Shown: positions 22,554 to 32,737, numbered from the stretch's first letter. The stretch: DNA of 64,000 bases from Aurantibacter crassamenti (GCF_016811105.1 NZ_JAFBGM010000002.1:248001-312000), one strand, 5' to 3'. The notes: generated by a model not told the origin, from the letters alone. Numbers and translations: made by a program.

Positions 22554-23199
22554 TACCATTGTTAATTAAAATTTGATTACTACTACTAAAATGCTTATTC
22601 CCATACCAATATCCTCTATTTGCACTTAGTGGCGATGGATGACCTGATGTTAAAATATGATGCTTTGAATCATCAATTAATTTAATTTTTCTTTTTGCAT
22701 AACCACCCCACAATAAAAAGACCACCCCCTCTTTATTATCTGAAATGGATTTAATAACAGCATCTGTAAACTTTTCCCAGCCTTTTTTTTGATGACTACC
22801 AGCTTCATGTGCTCGCACCGTTAATATCGTATTTAGCAATAAGACCCCTTGAGATGCCCATCGTTCTAAATTTCCGCTATCAGGATATGCTGTGCCAATA
22901 TCGTTCTGCACCTCTTTAAAAATATTCATTAGAGAGGGCGGATGTTTTATTCCATCTTTAACTGAAAAACAGAGTCCGTTTGCTTGGTTGGGACCGTGAT
23001 AAGGATCTTGCCCAAGTATTACCACTTTTGTTTTATCAAATGAACAATAACTAAATGCAGCGAAGATATCTTGAGCAGGCGGATAACAAGTTTGAGAAGT
23101 ATATTCAGCATTTACAAAAGCCATCAACTCTTTGAAATAGGATTTTTCAAATTCAGCTTCTAAATGCGGTTTCCAACTGTGATGTAGCTGTTGTTCCAT
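22534..23199 (-). CDS. ung: Uracil-DNA glycosylase
   Basis: 221 residues, standard family 1 UDG size. Water-activating motif GQDPYHG at 63-69 (Asp65) and the HPSPLS loop with His187 near the C-terminus are intact, as is the uracil-pocket segment NGLCFSV. It removes uracil from DNA after cytosine deamination or dUTP incorporation, starting base-excision repair. Stands as a single gene between two 200-260-base gaps in which no further gene was found. Confidence 0.96.
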   Translation of the reverse strand: MEQQLHHSWKPHLEAEFEKSYFKELMAFVNAEYTSQTCYPPAQDIFAAFSYCSFDKTKVVILGQDPYHGPNQANGLCFSVKDGIKHPPSLMNIFKEVQNDIGTAYPDSGNLERWASQGVLLLNTILTVRAHEAGSHQKKGWEKFTDAVIKSISDNKEGVVFLLWGGYAKRKIKLIDDSKHHILTSGHPSPLSANRGYWYGNKHFSSSNQILINNGKSTIKW

Positions 23200-23418
23200 A
23201 AAAAGTATTCAAGTTAAAATAACAAAACTAGCTAAAAGCAATACTAAAATGAAGCCTAATTGCTTCCTTTACTTACAGCAAATTTTTATTTCTTGTTTCT
23301 CTTAGCTAAATAGTAATGTTTTGCTTTTTAATTTGATTTAGAACATCAAATTAGTAATTGAAATTCAACAACAATCTGCTATTTTAGTGCTTCAAACTTT
23401 ATTAAAGAACTGCTCACA

Positions 23419-24654
23419 ATGCAAACGTACCCCTCAATAGTTTATCACATATTGCTATTAATACTAATTTCCCCTTTTTATACGATTAAAGCACAATTTC
23501 AAGAAAAAGAGTTACATACTAAAGCGAAGCCAATTAACGCTGTATTAAATGGGGCTATACTAGAAGGCTCATCTGTTTTAAATGACCCAAACCGATTTGT
23601 ATGGGGTGGTAGTGTAGTAAAGGGAACAGACGACAAATACCATATGCTTTACAATACATGGCATTGCGGCGATAGTATTCCTAAATTTGGTGATTCTTGG
23701 GTTTTGTACTCTGAAATAGCTTATGCGGTTTCAGACAAACCAGACCGCGATTTCGTTTTTCAGAAAATAGTTTTAAAAGGTGCTAAATCTGATGGTGTTG
23801 CTTCTGCCTGGGATGCGCAGATGGTTACCAATCCGCATGTAAAGCAATTTGAAAATACCTACTACCTGTATTATGTTGGATCTAAAGATCCAGGCATTCA
23901 ATCTAAAAATTCCGGCAATAAGGGTATCAGCCAAAGAAATCGCGTACAACAAATGCTGCGCATCGGAGTCATTGAATTCAATAGTTTTGAAGATTTGGTA
24001 GCCGGAAATTTCACAAGACCCAAAGAACCCTTATTGGCGCCAAGAACTAGAGTAAAACCAAACAATATTATTGCGCCTTCGCCACCAGGCACTACACCAA
24101 AACCGGATAACATAATTGTTGTTAATCCTTCTGTTGTGCGCAGACCCATCGATGGTAAATACTTAATGTACTTCAAAGGAAATTTATACGACCCCAATTG
24201 GCGAGGAGTACACGGAGTGGCAATTTCCGATAACCCGTCAGGACCATTTGTACCAAAAGATGATATAATTTTTGATTTTAAAATGAAGGATGGAAGATTA
24301 GCATCAGCTGAAGACCCCTATGTTTGGTATCATAACACGTTAAATCGATTTTATGCCGTTTTTAAAGATTTCTCAGGAAAAATAACGGGTTCAGAACCCG
24401 GTTTAGCACTATTAGAATCTATTGATGGTATGAAATGGACAAAGCCATCAAATCCATTTTTCATGAAAAAGGAAGTAACATTGATGAATGGTGACATCAT
24501 AAAATTAAATCGATTAGAACGACCGCAATTATTAATTGATGCTGACGGAAATCCACAAGTGCTCTACGCTGCTGGTTCAGTCGTAAACATCAATCCGCGC
24601 CAAGACGGAAGCTCATTCAATATTCAAATACCAATTGAAGCGTTTGTAGAATAA
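23419..24654 (+). CDS. Secreted five-bladed-propeller glycosidase-like protein
   Basis: 411 residues with a signal peptide (about 1-25, ending KAQF). Repeated blade-like segments begin NDPNRFVWGGSVVKG..YHMLYNTW, continue VTNPHVKQFENTYYLYYVG and VVNPSVVRRPIDGKYLMYFKG and end AEDPYVWYHNTLNRFYAVFKDF. These are hallmarks of GH43/GH117-type propellers. The family members most like this occur in marine Bacteroidetes acting on algal galactans. No SusCD pair or sulfatase is adjacent, so the substrate is open. Confidence 0.7.
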   Translation: MQTYPSIVYHILLLILISPFYTIKAQFQEKELHTKAKPINAVLNGAILEGSSVLNDPNRFVWGGSVVKGTDDKYHMLYNTWHCGDSIPKFGDSWVLYSEIAYAVSDKPDRDFVFQKIVLKGAKSDGVASAWDAQMVTNPHVKQFENTYYLYYVGSKDPGIQSKNSGNKGISQRNRVQQMLRIGVIEFNSFEDLVAGNFTRPKEPLLAPRTRVKPNNIIAPSPPGTTPKPDNIIVVNPSVVRRPIDGKYLMYFKGNLYDPNWRGVHGVAISDNPSGPFVPKDDIIFDFKMKDGRLASAEDPYVWYHNTLNRFYAVFKDFSGKITGSEPGLALLESIDGMKWTKPSNPFFMKKEVTLMNGDIIKLNRLERPQLLIDADGNPQVLYAAGSVVNINPRQDGSSFNIQIPIEAFVE

Positions 24655-24694
24655 TGCAAATATGATACTATCGCCCTATTTTATTATGAATACC

Positions 24695-24702
24695 TACCTT
24701 TG
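24695..24702 (+). promoter_or_regulatory. -7 promoter element of the MutS2-like gene
   Basis: TACCTTTG, perfect TAnnTTTG, 13 bases before the ATG at 24716. No good -33 TTTG. Confidence 0.5.
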
Positions 24703-24715
24703 TCATCGTTTATAA

Positions 24716-26896
24716 ATGATGATGGATAAAAATATTAGCAAAGCACTTGAAGATTTAGAATTTCCTACTGTTTTAAAGCAGGTATCGGCTCGCTGTACAA
24801 CAGAATTAGGCAAAGAACTTTGTGCTCAAATACATCCACTTTCTGAATTTGACTTGATTACAAAGTCATTAGGAGAAACTGCAGAGTATCATTCCTCTTT
24901 TGTTAGTGAAAATCGTATTCCGAATCACGGTTTCGATCGAATAGACAATGAGATAAAGTTGTTAAGAATTGAGAATACAACTTTAGAAATAGATGGTTTT
25001 CGAAAAATTGGAAGTATTTGCAATGCAATTATTACACATAAAAAGTTCTTCAAAAAGTTTAAAGAGTACTATCCATTACTTTTTGAATTATCCGAAGAAA
25101 TAGAAGGAAACAAAGAAATACCCGCTGAAATTAATACCATTATCGACCGTTTTGGCGAAGTAAAAGACAAGGCGTCTGATAATTTATTTCAAATTCGAAA
25201 AGAGATAAATCTAATCAAAGGAAAGATAGGACAGAGTTTTGCTTCAGCATTAAACCTCTATCATGGCTCAGATTATTTAGATGACATAAGAGAGTCAGTC
25301 GTTGAAAATCGTAGAGTTTTGGCGGTAAAGGCCATGTATCGTAGAAAAGTAAAAGGTGCAGTAATGGGTTCGTCAAAAACCGGAAGCATTGTATACATTG
25401 AACCTGAAGCTACATTGAAATTAAGTCGTGAACTCAATAACTTAGAGTTTGATGAAACAGAAGAAATTCAGCGTATTCTCAGTGAGCTTACGAGTTATAT
25501 TCGCCCGTACAGAACTTTACTTAACGCATATCAACTCTTTTTAGCCAATTTAGATGTAACCTCAGCTAAAGCTAAATATGCTACAGATACAAATGCATTA
25601 TTACCAGAAATAAATAAAGATAAACGCTTATATCTGCGTGACGCATTTCATCCACTTTTGTACTTAAGCAACAAATTGAATGATGAAAAGACGCACCCAC
25701 AAACCATAGAGTTACATTCTGAAAACAGGATAATAGTAATATCTGGGCCTAATGCAGGTGGTAAAAGTATAACGCTAAAAACGATTGGATTACTACAAGT
25801 CATGCTGCAATCCGGATTATTGATTCCCGTTCATGAGCGTAGCACGGTTTGTTTGTTTGATAAGATTCTAACCGATATCGGCGATAAACAATCCATAGAA
25901 AACCATTTAAGCACTTATAGTTACCGGTTGAAGAATATGAACAATTTTCTTCGCAAGTGTAATGAAAATACCTTGTTTTTAATTGATGAATTTGGTACTG
26001 GTAGTGACCCTGAGTTAGGTGGTGCATTGGCAGAAGCGTTTTTAGAAGTTTTTTATGAACGCGGTGCATACGGAGTAATAACAACGCATTACGCTAATTT
26101 AAAAGCCTTAGCTGATGAATTACCGCATACAACCAATGCCAATATGGTTTTCGATGGAAAAACCCTTGAACCGACCTTTCAATTGGTTTTGGGCGAAGCC
26201 GGAAGTTCTTTCACTTTTGAAGTAGCACAGAAAAATGGCATCCCCTACTCGCTCATAAACAAGGCTAAGAAGAAGATTGAGCGCGGTAAAGTCCGTTTTG
26301 ATGCCACCATAGCCAAATTACAAAAAGAACGCAGTAAAATGGCTAAAACAGGCTCTAGGCTGCAAGAGGAAGAATCGAAAGCCAGAGAAGAAGCTGCTAG
26401 ATTGGAAAAACTAAATGCTAAGGTAAAATCGAAACTTGAAAATTATCAAGAGCTGTATGACCATGACCAGCGCATGATTCAATTGGGTAACAAAGTTAAT
26501 GTGGCGGCTGAACGCTATTTTAGAGATAACAAGAAACGCACATTAGTTTCAGAACTTATTCGCGTAGTTGAGACCGAAAACAGTAAACGCAAAAAGAAAA
26601 CAGCGAAAGAAGCAAAAGTAGACCGTGTTAAAAAGGCCCAAGTAACGCAAGAAGTACAAAAAGAAGTCAAGGTCATACGAGAGAAAAAGAAAGTTGAAAA
26701 GAAAAAGGCTGTATTAAAAGAGCAAAACAAACCAAAGCCTGTATTGAAACTTGGTGATCGGGTACGAATGCAAGATGGTAAAGCTGTGGGCAGTATTGAT
26801 AAGCTTGAAAAAAATAAAGCTGTTGTTAATTATGGTATGTTTACGACTAATGTAAGCGTAGATCAATTAGAATTGGTTGAACGGAATAAGAAATAA
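24716..26896 (+). CDS. MutS2-family ATPase lacking the Smr nuclease domain
   Basis: 726 residues. Residues ~1-300 form the MutS core and clamp, with Walker A GPNAGGKS near 346, Walker B LIDEFGTGSDP and ITTHYANLKAL. A Lys/Glu-rich coiled coil (about 520-660) follows, then a short KOW-like barrel (LKLGDRVRMQDGKAVG). The chain ends there, without the C-terminal Smr endonuclease of classical MutS2. MutS2 proteins split collided ribosomes or suppress recombination; loss of Smr suggests a non-nucleolytic role. Several ATGs are possible in the first nine bases. Confidence 0.87.
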   Translation: MMMDKNISKALEDLEFPTVLKQVSARCTTELGKELCAQIHPLSEFDLITKSLGETAEYHSSFVSENRIPNHGFDRIDNEIKLLRIENTTLEIDGFRKIGSICNAIITHKKFFKKFKEYYPLLFELSEEIEGNKEIPAEINTIIDRFGEVKDKASDNLFQIRKEINLIKGKIGQSFASALNLYHGSDYLDDIRESVVENRRVLAVKAMYRRKVKGAVMGSSKTGSIVYIEPEATLKLSRELNNLEFDETEEIQRILSELTSYIRPYRTLLNAYQLFLANLDVTSAKAKYATDTNALLPEINKDKRLYLRDAFHPLLYLSNKLNDEKTHPQTIELHSENRIIVISGPNAGGKSITLKTIGLLQVMLQSGLLIPVHERSTVCLFDKILTDIGDKQSIENHLSTYSYRLKNMNNFLRKCNENTLFLIDEFGTGSDPELGGALAEAFLEVFYERGAYGVITTHYANLKALADELPHTTNANMVFDGKTLEPTFQLVLGEAGSSFTFEVAQKNGIPYSLINKAKKKIERGKVRFDATIAKLQKERSKMAKTGSRLQEEESKAREEAARLEKLNAKVKSKLENYQELYDHDQRMIQLGNKVNVAAERYFRDNKKRTLVSELIRVVETENSKRKKKTAKEAKVDRVKKAQVTQEVQKEVKVIREKKKVEKKKAVLKEQNKPKPVLKLGDRVRMQDGKAVGSIDKLEKNKAVVNYGMFTTNVSVDQLELVERNKK

Positions 26897-26907
26897 TTTT
26901 ATTAGCA

Positions 26908-27318
26908 ATGGATAGTACAAAAAAAATAGTTCTTTTTGATGGTGTTTGCAATCTGTGCAACAGTACTATTCAACGCATAATAAAGGGCGATGAAAATGAT
27001 ATTTTCAGATTCGCTGCTTTACAAAGTGAAGTGGGTAAAAAGTTGATTTCTGAACGAAATATAGATACCGCTACTATAGATTCTATAATTTTAATTGAAC
27101 CAGGAGTGGCATTTTATGTGAAATCTGATGCGGCTTTACAAATAGGCAAAAATTTAAAAGGTTATCGCACAATTTCTTCTGTATTAAATTTGATTCCCAG
27201 CGGATTACGAGATATCGTATACGATTTTGTTGCTCGTAATCGGTACAAGTGGTACGGTAAAAAAGATCAATGCATGATTCCAACCCCTGAATTGAAGGCT
27301 AAATTTTTAAACGATTAA
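26908..27318 (+). CDS. DCC family thiol-disulfide oxidoreductase (DUF393)
   Basis: 136 residues. Signature FDGVCNLCN near the N-terminus gives the CxxC pair Cys14 and Cys17; the rest (RFAALQSEVGK, VKSDAALQIGKNL and YKWYGKKDQCMIP) matches the family. Presumed cytoplasmic thioredoxin-like redox protein of unknown partner. It starts 11 bases after the MutS2-like gene, so they probably share a transcript, and ends 2 bases from the convergent hydrolase. Confidence 0.88.
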   Translation: MDSTKKIVLFDGVCNLCNSTIQRIIKGDENDIFRFAALQSEVGKKLISERNIDTATIDSIILIEPGVAFYVKSDAALQIGKNLKGYRTISSVLNLIPSGLRDIVYDFVARNRYKWYGKKDQCMIPTPELKAKFLND

Positions 27319-27320
27319 CG

Positions 27321-28124
27321 TTATTTAAAAATCTCATCTAAAGCCGTAGAATACTCTTTTTCAAAATCACCTAAATCATTATGCTTACCGTTTTCTATGG
27401 TAAACAATTGTTTAATCTTGGCTGTTGACAATTCAAATAATCCTACTCCGTTTTCATAAGGTATCAATTCATCTGTAGTACCATGAATAATATATGTAGG
27501 AACTGTTATTCTTTTAATATTCTGATTGCTTTGAAATCGATACTTCAATAAATACTTTGAAGGCAAAAACGGATATTCTTGTTGGGCTATCTTTAATAAA
27601 CTCATTGGTGTAGATTCTAAAACCAATCGTCCAGCGTTGCTATTCTTTACAATATGTGTTGCAAAAAACCCACCTAATGATCTGCCATAGACAACTATTT
27701 CATCCGAATTAAAAAATTGTTTACAATACTCATAAAACAAATATCCATCGTCTAGCATACGCTTTTGGCGTCTTTTACCCGTGCTTTTACCAAAGCCTCG
27801 ATAATCCCACACTATAACATCGTAACCATATCTATTTGATAATTCTTCACCCCATTTACCCCATTCATCAACCTCCCCAGTATTGCCATGACAGTAAATA
27901 ATTACTCCTTTAGGGTTTTCCTGCTTAAAATGCACCCCATTAAGAATAGCACCATCTTTAGCTTTTAAGAAAAGTTCTTCAAAGTTCGTCGTAAACTGAT
28001 ACTCGTAGTTTTGTGGTAGTGTACTACTATTAAAAATTAATTTCTCTTGAAAAAAGTATAATATGCCTACAATCAAAATTATAAGAATTAAAAATGTTTT
28101 GAATAGTCGTTTTAATAGTTTCAT
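27321..28124 (-). CDS. Membrane-anchored alpha/beta hydrolase (copy 1)
   Basis: 267 residues with one N-terminal membrane helix (about 5-25, LIILIVGILYFFQ). Serine hydrolase triad: Ser in YGRSLGGFFA, Asp in HGTTDELIPYENG and His in GKHNDLGDF; VIVWDYRGFGKSTG marks the family of BAAT/ABHD13-like esterases. It lies one base from the next hydrolase gene on the same strand and the two share almost the same motif set, so they arose by duplication. Substrate unknown, likely a lipid or peptide ester at the membrane. Confidence 0.85.
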   Translation of the reverse strand: MKLLKRLFKTFLILIILIVGILYFFQEKLIFNSSTLPQNYEYQFTTNFEELFLKAKDGAILNGVHFKQENPKGVIIYCHGNTGEVDEWGKWGEELSNRYGYDVIVWDYRGFGKSTGKRRQKRMLDDGYLFYEYCKQFFNSDEIVVYGRSLGGFFATHIVKNSNAGRLVLESTPMSLLKIAQQEYPFLPSKYLLKYRFQSNQNIKRITVPTYIIHGTTDELIPYENGVGLFELSTAKIKQLFTIENGKHNDLGDFEKEYSTALDEIFK

Positions 28125-28125
28125 C

Positions 28126-28983
28126 TTATCGTTTCTTTCGTTTAAAACTAAGACTACTATTTGATGGATCTATTTTCTTTGGAAGTTTTGAATGCAAAAT
28201 CTCTTCTAGAAAACGATGATATTGTGGGTATGTATGCAAATTATTATGACCACCCTCAATTATAGGGTACAAACGAGTTCGATCGGCATTTATTTTAGAT
28301 AGTTTAATACTCGTTTTAAACGGAATCAATTTGTCATTTGTACCGTGTAATATCTTTATCGGGCAATTTACATATTCAATCCACCGATACGTTTTTATAG
28401 GAAATCGCAACAAAAGCGACATTGGCATTATAGGCATATATTTCTTCGCGATATGCCCCATGCTATAATAAGGAGCATCTAAAATCAACATACGAGGATT
28501 ATTTGTAGAAGCTAGTTTTGTTGCAAATCCAGACCCTAAAGACCTTCCATAGAGTACAATGTACCTTTCATCAACTTGTTTTTTCAATTCATCATAGGCA
28601 TATTGTAAATCTTTCTTGATTCCTTCCTCAGTACGTATACCAGTACTTTTACCAAAACCCCGATAATCAATCATAAGCACATCAAATCCGTGACGTGTAA
28701 AATCAACTGCGAACTTACCCCAGCCTTTTAAGCTTCGCGAATTACCTTTTAGGTACAATACAATGCCTTTGGGTTCTCTAACCTTGAAATGCACCCCATT
28801 TAAATTCACACCTTCAGCAACCTCAATATTATATTCATCAAAAATTTGATTTTGGTATTGAAATTCGAAGTCTTCCGGAAGTTTTTCGGGTTTGAAAATG
28901 AGTCGTTCTTGTAAGAAATATGCAATAATATTTACAAGAAGAAAAAGGCCTACAACTATGATTATTATTAGGCCCCAATTCAT
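28126..28983 (-). CDS. Membrane-anchored alpha/beta hydrolase (copy 2)
   Basis: 285 residues; N-terminal helix (about 3-25) then the alpha/beta hydrolase fold. Ser in YGRSLGSGFA, Asp in HGTNDKLIPFKTS and His in GGHNNLHTYPQYH form the triad, and DVLMIDYRGFGKSTG matches copy 1. The basic C-terminal tail (SFKRKKR) is specific to this copy. Its start codon shares one base with the stop of the DUF1704 gene, so it belongs to a three-gene operon with that peptidase and copy 1. Confidence 0.85.
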   Translation of the reverse strand: MNWGLIIIIVVGLFLLVNIIAYFLQERLIFKPEKLPEDFEFQYQNQIFDEYNIEVAEGVNLNGVHFKVREPKGIVLYLKGNSRSLKGWGKFAVDFTRHGFDVLMIDYRGFGKSTGIRTEEGIKKDLQYAYDELKKQVDERYIVLYGRSLGSGFATKLASTNNPRMLILDAPYYSMGHIAKKYMPIMPMSLLLRFPIKTYRWIEYVNCPIKILHGTNDKLIPFKTSIKLSKINADRTRLYPIIEGGHNNLHTYPQYHRFLEEILHSKLPKKIDPSNSSLSFKRKKR

Positions 28984-30146
28984 TATTTGAGATTTTTAAG
29001 AATGAAATCTAAAGTCTTATCGGTATTCATACAAGTAGCATAAGCATTATTATGATAGGTGATTTTGTTAGCTAAACCAACTTTATAAAGTTCTTTTATA
29101 GCATCTTCATATTCCATTGAAACCTTACCGGTTAAAAGATTATCCATAGAATCTTCGTTTGAATAACGGCTGAATATTTTTCTAAGTCCACTTAAATATA
29201 GTCGATCTTTAGTAAAACCACCACCTCTATGTACTCGCATTGTAATTGAAAAGGCATCGTCTCTATTCAATTTATATTGACCATGAATTAGATCAAAAGT
29301 ATCAGAAAAGCTATAGCCTTTTATCAGACTATCTGAGGCTAGCACTCTATAAGCTAACACCTTTAAACGTTTTAAAGTTAATGCTCCACACATATATTCG
29401 CTAAAAACAGCCAATCCCTCTTGTGTTTCTACATTATTAGGCAAACCGTTTGAAAATATCTTTAGAGGCTGCAATAATCCGTTATAGGTCGTCACCAGAT
29501 GCACTCCAATTTCATGATTAGCTAAAGTCTGTAATTGATTCTTGCTAAATTTTGCATTTTTCTTTATTAACAAGCTTTGAGTAGAATTGCTAACCATAGC
29601 ATCGGCAGCAATACTTGTTGAAAACTTGATATTTAAAGGAAAGTCATATTGCTTTGAAAATTCTTCAAAATAGGTTTTCGCTTCTTCTGCATTATAGATT
29701 TTATCCATATTGGCAGATGGCACTTCATTTTTAATATGCAAAATAAACTGTGCGTTTTGTACATCTTTCTCTTTGGGAGTACCGTAAATTCGAAGGGAGT
29801 TGTAATAAAATCTGCGTTTATTACCTATTGATTCTATACATTGAATCATATTCGAATAGTAGTATATAGTATCTTGATAAAGCTTTCTTATTTCTTCATT
29901 TTCAATTCGTTCTAAACGTTGTGAAAACAATAAGCGATGTAATTTATAAGGGTCAAATTTGAGCTTTGAATAACGAAATTCAGGTTCTTCAGTATATTTT
30001 GAAGCGAAAAAGCTAGCCTTTGCTTTCTCAATATTTTGAGGATTCACATGAGTTAACAATTCAATACGCTTAACCAATCGATTTAGATTTGCATCGATTT
30101 CGAATACATCAGCAAATTCATGCTTTATTTCAGGTGCAACTATCAT
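28983..30146 (-). CDS. DUF1704 (QEGLA-motif) metallopeptidase-like protein
   Basis: 387 residues. The central HExxxH motif (His211, Glu212, His216 in ANHEIGVHLVTTYNG) and QEGLA at 242-246 define the bacterial family sometimes named flavohemoglobin expression-modulating QEGLA protein. Eukaryotic relatives (KIAA0895/MATCAP) are zinc carboxypeptidases that remove C-terminal tyrosine from tubulin. The bacterial substrate is not known. No signal peptide, so cytoplasmic. It leads an operon with the two membrane alpha/beta hydrolases, overlapping the first by one base. Confidence 0.85.
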   Translation of the reverse strand: MIVAPEIKHEFADVFEIDANLNRLVKRIELLTHVNPQNIEKAKASFFASKYTEEPEFRYSKLKFDPYKLHRLLFSQRLERIENEEIRKLYQDTIYYYSNMIQCIESIGNKRRFYYNSLRIYGTPKEKDVQNAQFILHIKNEVPSANMDKIYNAEEAKTYFEEFSKQYDFPLNIKFSTSIAADAMVSNSTQSLLIKKNAKFSKNQLQTLANHEIGVHLVTTYNGLLQPLKIFSNGLPNNVETQEGLAVFSEYMCGALTLKRLKVLAYRVLASDSLIKGYSFSDTFDLIHGQYKLNRDDAFSITMRVHRGGGFTKDRLYLSGLRKIFSRYSNEDSMDNLLTGKVSMEYEDAIKELYKVGLANKITYHNNAYATCMNTDKTLDFILKNLK

Positions 30147-30218
30147 ACTAATTATTCAAGTTCTTTGAAGGTCAATAACTAAACATAAAAATCACTTATA
30201 TAAATAGACAGAATCTAT

Positions 30219-31544
30219 TTATTTCACTTCCTCATAGTGATCATCCCAATTCTTAGGTTTTGGGTCATGTAATTTGTCAACGGACTTAGCAACAATTGTA
30301 GCAACTGTAGCGTCACCTGTAATGTTTACTACGGTTCTGAGCATATCTAAGGGTCTATCAACAGCAAATATTAATGCCAATCCGATTGCATATTTATCTG
30401 GCGGAAAACCAACAGACTCCAATACTATCACCAACATTACCATACCAGCACCAGGTACTGCAGCAGTACCTATTGAAGCTAACAACGCCGTAAGCACAAT
30501 AGTAAGTTGAGCAGCTAATGGGAGCTCAAAACTTAGGGCCTGTGCTATAAAAACAGCCGCTATCCCTTGATATAGACTTGTACCATCCATATTAACAGTA
30601 GCACCTACCGGCAAAACGAAACTAGAGACTTCTTTATCAACACCAATATGCTCTTCTACTCTTTCCATAGTTACAGGTAGTGTTGCTGCACTCGAACTTG
30701 TAGAAAATGCTAATAATTGGGCAGGACTCAGTTGTTTTAAAAACCAAAATGGATTCTTTTTTGCAAAAACTGAAACCAAAATACAGTAGAAAACAATCAT
30801 CAATGCTAAACCTAACACCACAACTCCCGCATATTTTAGTAAAGCCAATAAAATTTCGGGGTCACTTGACGAAACCACCACATTGGCTAATAATGCAAAC
30901 ACTGCGTATGGTGCCGAAAGCATTATTAAGTCAACCATTTTTAAAACAACATCATTTAGAGAATCAAAAAAGCGTTTTAATGGTTTGGCCTTTTTCTCAC
31001 CAATGAGAAGCATTGAAATACCCATAAAAATAGTAAAGAAGATAACTTGAAGCATGAGTTGATTATTACCCAATGCACTCACAGCATTATCGGGCACCAT
31101 ATCCTCTACAAATTGTAATGGCCCGCTTTCTTTTTGCCGTGTTGCCTCTTCTAATTTTGCAGTAACACCTTTATCATTAGCATACGTTGATGTAAGCTTT
31201 TCTATAGTATCTTCGGAAATCCCAGTTCCTGGTTCAATTACATTTACCAACACAAGTCCTAAAATTATAGCAACAGTAGTGGTACCCATATAGATGCCCA
31301 TTGTACGCAAACCAATATTCCGAAACTTTGAAATATCTTTTAAATCAGAAATACCTTTTATAAGTGAAGCCAATATTAGCGGAACCGCAATAAGCTTAAG
31401 TAATTTTATAAAAATGGTTCCTAATGGTTTAATCCATTCAGAAACAAATTCACGACCACCTTCAGGAAAAGTCATGGCAAAGCCAAAGACCAATCCCAAA
31501 ACCATACCTATTAAAATTTTCCAGTGAAGCTCTAGTTTTCGCAT
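30219..31544 (-). CDS. Dicarboxylate/glutamate:cation symporter (DAACS)
   Basis: 441 residues with about eight membrane helices and two re-entrant loops. Serine-rich hairpin AFSTSSSAATLPVTME and the NMDGTSLYQ motif that binds substrate and cation are intact, as is the N-terminal GLVFGFAMTFPEG. It takes up glutamate, aspartate or C4-dicarboxylates with Na+ or H+. The ~40-residue acidic loop at about 115-155 is longer than in E. coli GltP. Single gene; no adjacent regulator. Confidence 0.92.
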   Translation of the reverse strand: MRKLELHWKILIGMVLGLVFGFAMTFPEGGREFVSEWIKPLGTIFIKLLKLIAVPLILASLIKGISDLKDISKFRNIGLRTMGIYMGTTTVAIILGLVLVNVIEPGTGISEDTIEKLTSTYANDKGVTAKLEEATRQKESGPLQFVEDMVPDNAVSALGNNQLMLQVIFFTIFMGISMLLIGEKKAKPLKRFFDSLNDVVLKMVDLIMLSAPYAVFALLANVVVSSSDPEILLALLKYAGVVVLGLALMIVFYCILVSVFAKKNPFWFLKQLSPAQLLAFSTSSSAATLPVTMERVEEHIGVDKEVSSFVLPVGATVNMDGTSLYQGIAAVFIAQALSFELPLAAQLTIVLTALLASIGTAAVPGAGMVMLVIVLESVGFPPDKYAIGLALIFAVDRPLDMLRTVVNITGDATVATIVAKSVDKLHDPKPKNWDDHYEEVK

Positions 31545-31606
31545 CTATCTTATTGGTTTAGGTTTGTAAGATACTATTTTGATACGAAAGCAACCAATGC
31601 GAAAAG

Positions 31607-32671
31607 CTATAACTTAATAGTGCGATTAATAAGTGAAAAATCGGCCAACACTAAAGCAGTCATTGCCTCTACAATTGGCACCGCACGTGGCACTACACAA
31701 GGATCATGTCTACCTTTACCCTTTGTTTTAACAGCATTACCATCTTTATCAATAGTATCATATGGTTGTATAATGGTAGCAACAGGTTTGAAAGCAACAC
31801 TGAAATAAATATCCATTCCATTACTTATACCTCCTTGAACACCACCACTGTAATTAGTTTTCGTAGTTCCATCAGTATTGAATTGATCATTGTGCTCACT
31901 ACCTTTCATAGTAACACCCGCAAAACCACTACCAAATTCAAAACCTTTTACCGCGTTAATTGAAAGCATTGCTTTACCCAAATCTGCATGTAATTTATCA
32001 AAAACAGGCTCACCAAGACCAATGGGCACATTTTGAGCAACACAAGTAATAACACCGCCAATGGTATCACCTTCTTTTTTGATGCCTTTTATATAGTCTT
32101 CCATTTTGGCAGCCATTGCTGTATCTGGGCAACGGACAGGATTTGATTCAATAAGACTAAAATCAAGATCTTTATAATTTTTATCTAATTTTAAATCACC
32201 TACTTGAGAAACAAAAGCATTTATTTTTATCTCTGAAAGCATTTGTTTTGCAATGGCCCCAGCCACTACCCTACTAGCTGTTTCACGTGCTGAACTTCTA
32301 CCACCACCACGATAATCTCTAAATCCATATTTCTGGTCATACACATAATCAGCATGCGATGGACGATACGAATCTTTTATATGCGAATAATCGTGAGACT
32401 TCTGATTTGTATTGTGAATTGCAAAGCCAATTGGCGTACCCGTAGTTTTTCCTTCGAAAATGCCAGAATAGAATTCAACTGTATCCGGTTCTTTTCGTTG
32501 TGTCACAATAGCAGATTGGCCAGGTTTTCTACGATCAAGATCTTTTTGAATGTCATCAAGATCTAACGTAAGTCCTGCTGGACATCCATCTAAAACACCA
32601 CCAATGGCCTTACCATGTGACTCTCCAAAAGTTGTTAATCGAAAAAGTGAACCTATTGAATTACCTGCCAT
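31607..32671 (-). CDS. aroC: Chorismate synthase
   Basis: 354 residues. Signatures: [20 protein letters not shown] near the start, [20 protein letters not shown] in the middle, and [16 protein letters not shown] near the end. Catalyses loss of phosphate from 5-enolpyruvylshikimate-3-phosphate to chorismate using reduced FMN, the last common step to aromatic amino acids. Other shikimate genes are not nearby, as usual in this group. Confidence 0.97.
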   Translation of the reverse strand: MAGNSIGSLFRLTTFGESHGKAIGGVLDGCPAGLTLDLDDIQKDLDRRKPGQSAIVTQRKEPDTVEFYSGIFEGKTTGTPIGFAIHNTNQKSHDYSHIKDSYRPSHADYVYDQKYGFRDYRGGGRSSARETASRVVAGAIAKQMLSEIKINAFVSQVGDLKLDKNYKDLDFSLIESNPVRCPDTAMAAKMEDYIKGIKKEGDTIGGVITCVAQNVPIGLGEPVFDKLHADLGKAMLSINAVKGFEFGSGFAGVTMKGSEHNDQFNTDGTTKTNYSGGVQGGISNGMDIYFSVAFKPVATIIQPYDTIDKDGNAVKTKGKGRHDPCVVPRAVPIVEAMTALVLADFSLINRTIKL

Positions 32672-32737
32672 TATTAGTTAAAAATTAGGGTATTTATATT
32701 GCCTTCAAAGGTAAATCTAAATGAAGAGATAATAAAA

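Noticed and set aside
23419-24654. Polysaccharide utilisation locus
   Set aside because: A lone propeller glycosidase; no SusC/SusD, sensor or further CAZymes within several kilobases, and the sulfatase is 5 kb away.
30707-31006. 99-codon plus-strand frame within the symporter gene
   Set aside because: Antisense to membrane helices of a well-recognised family.
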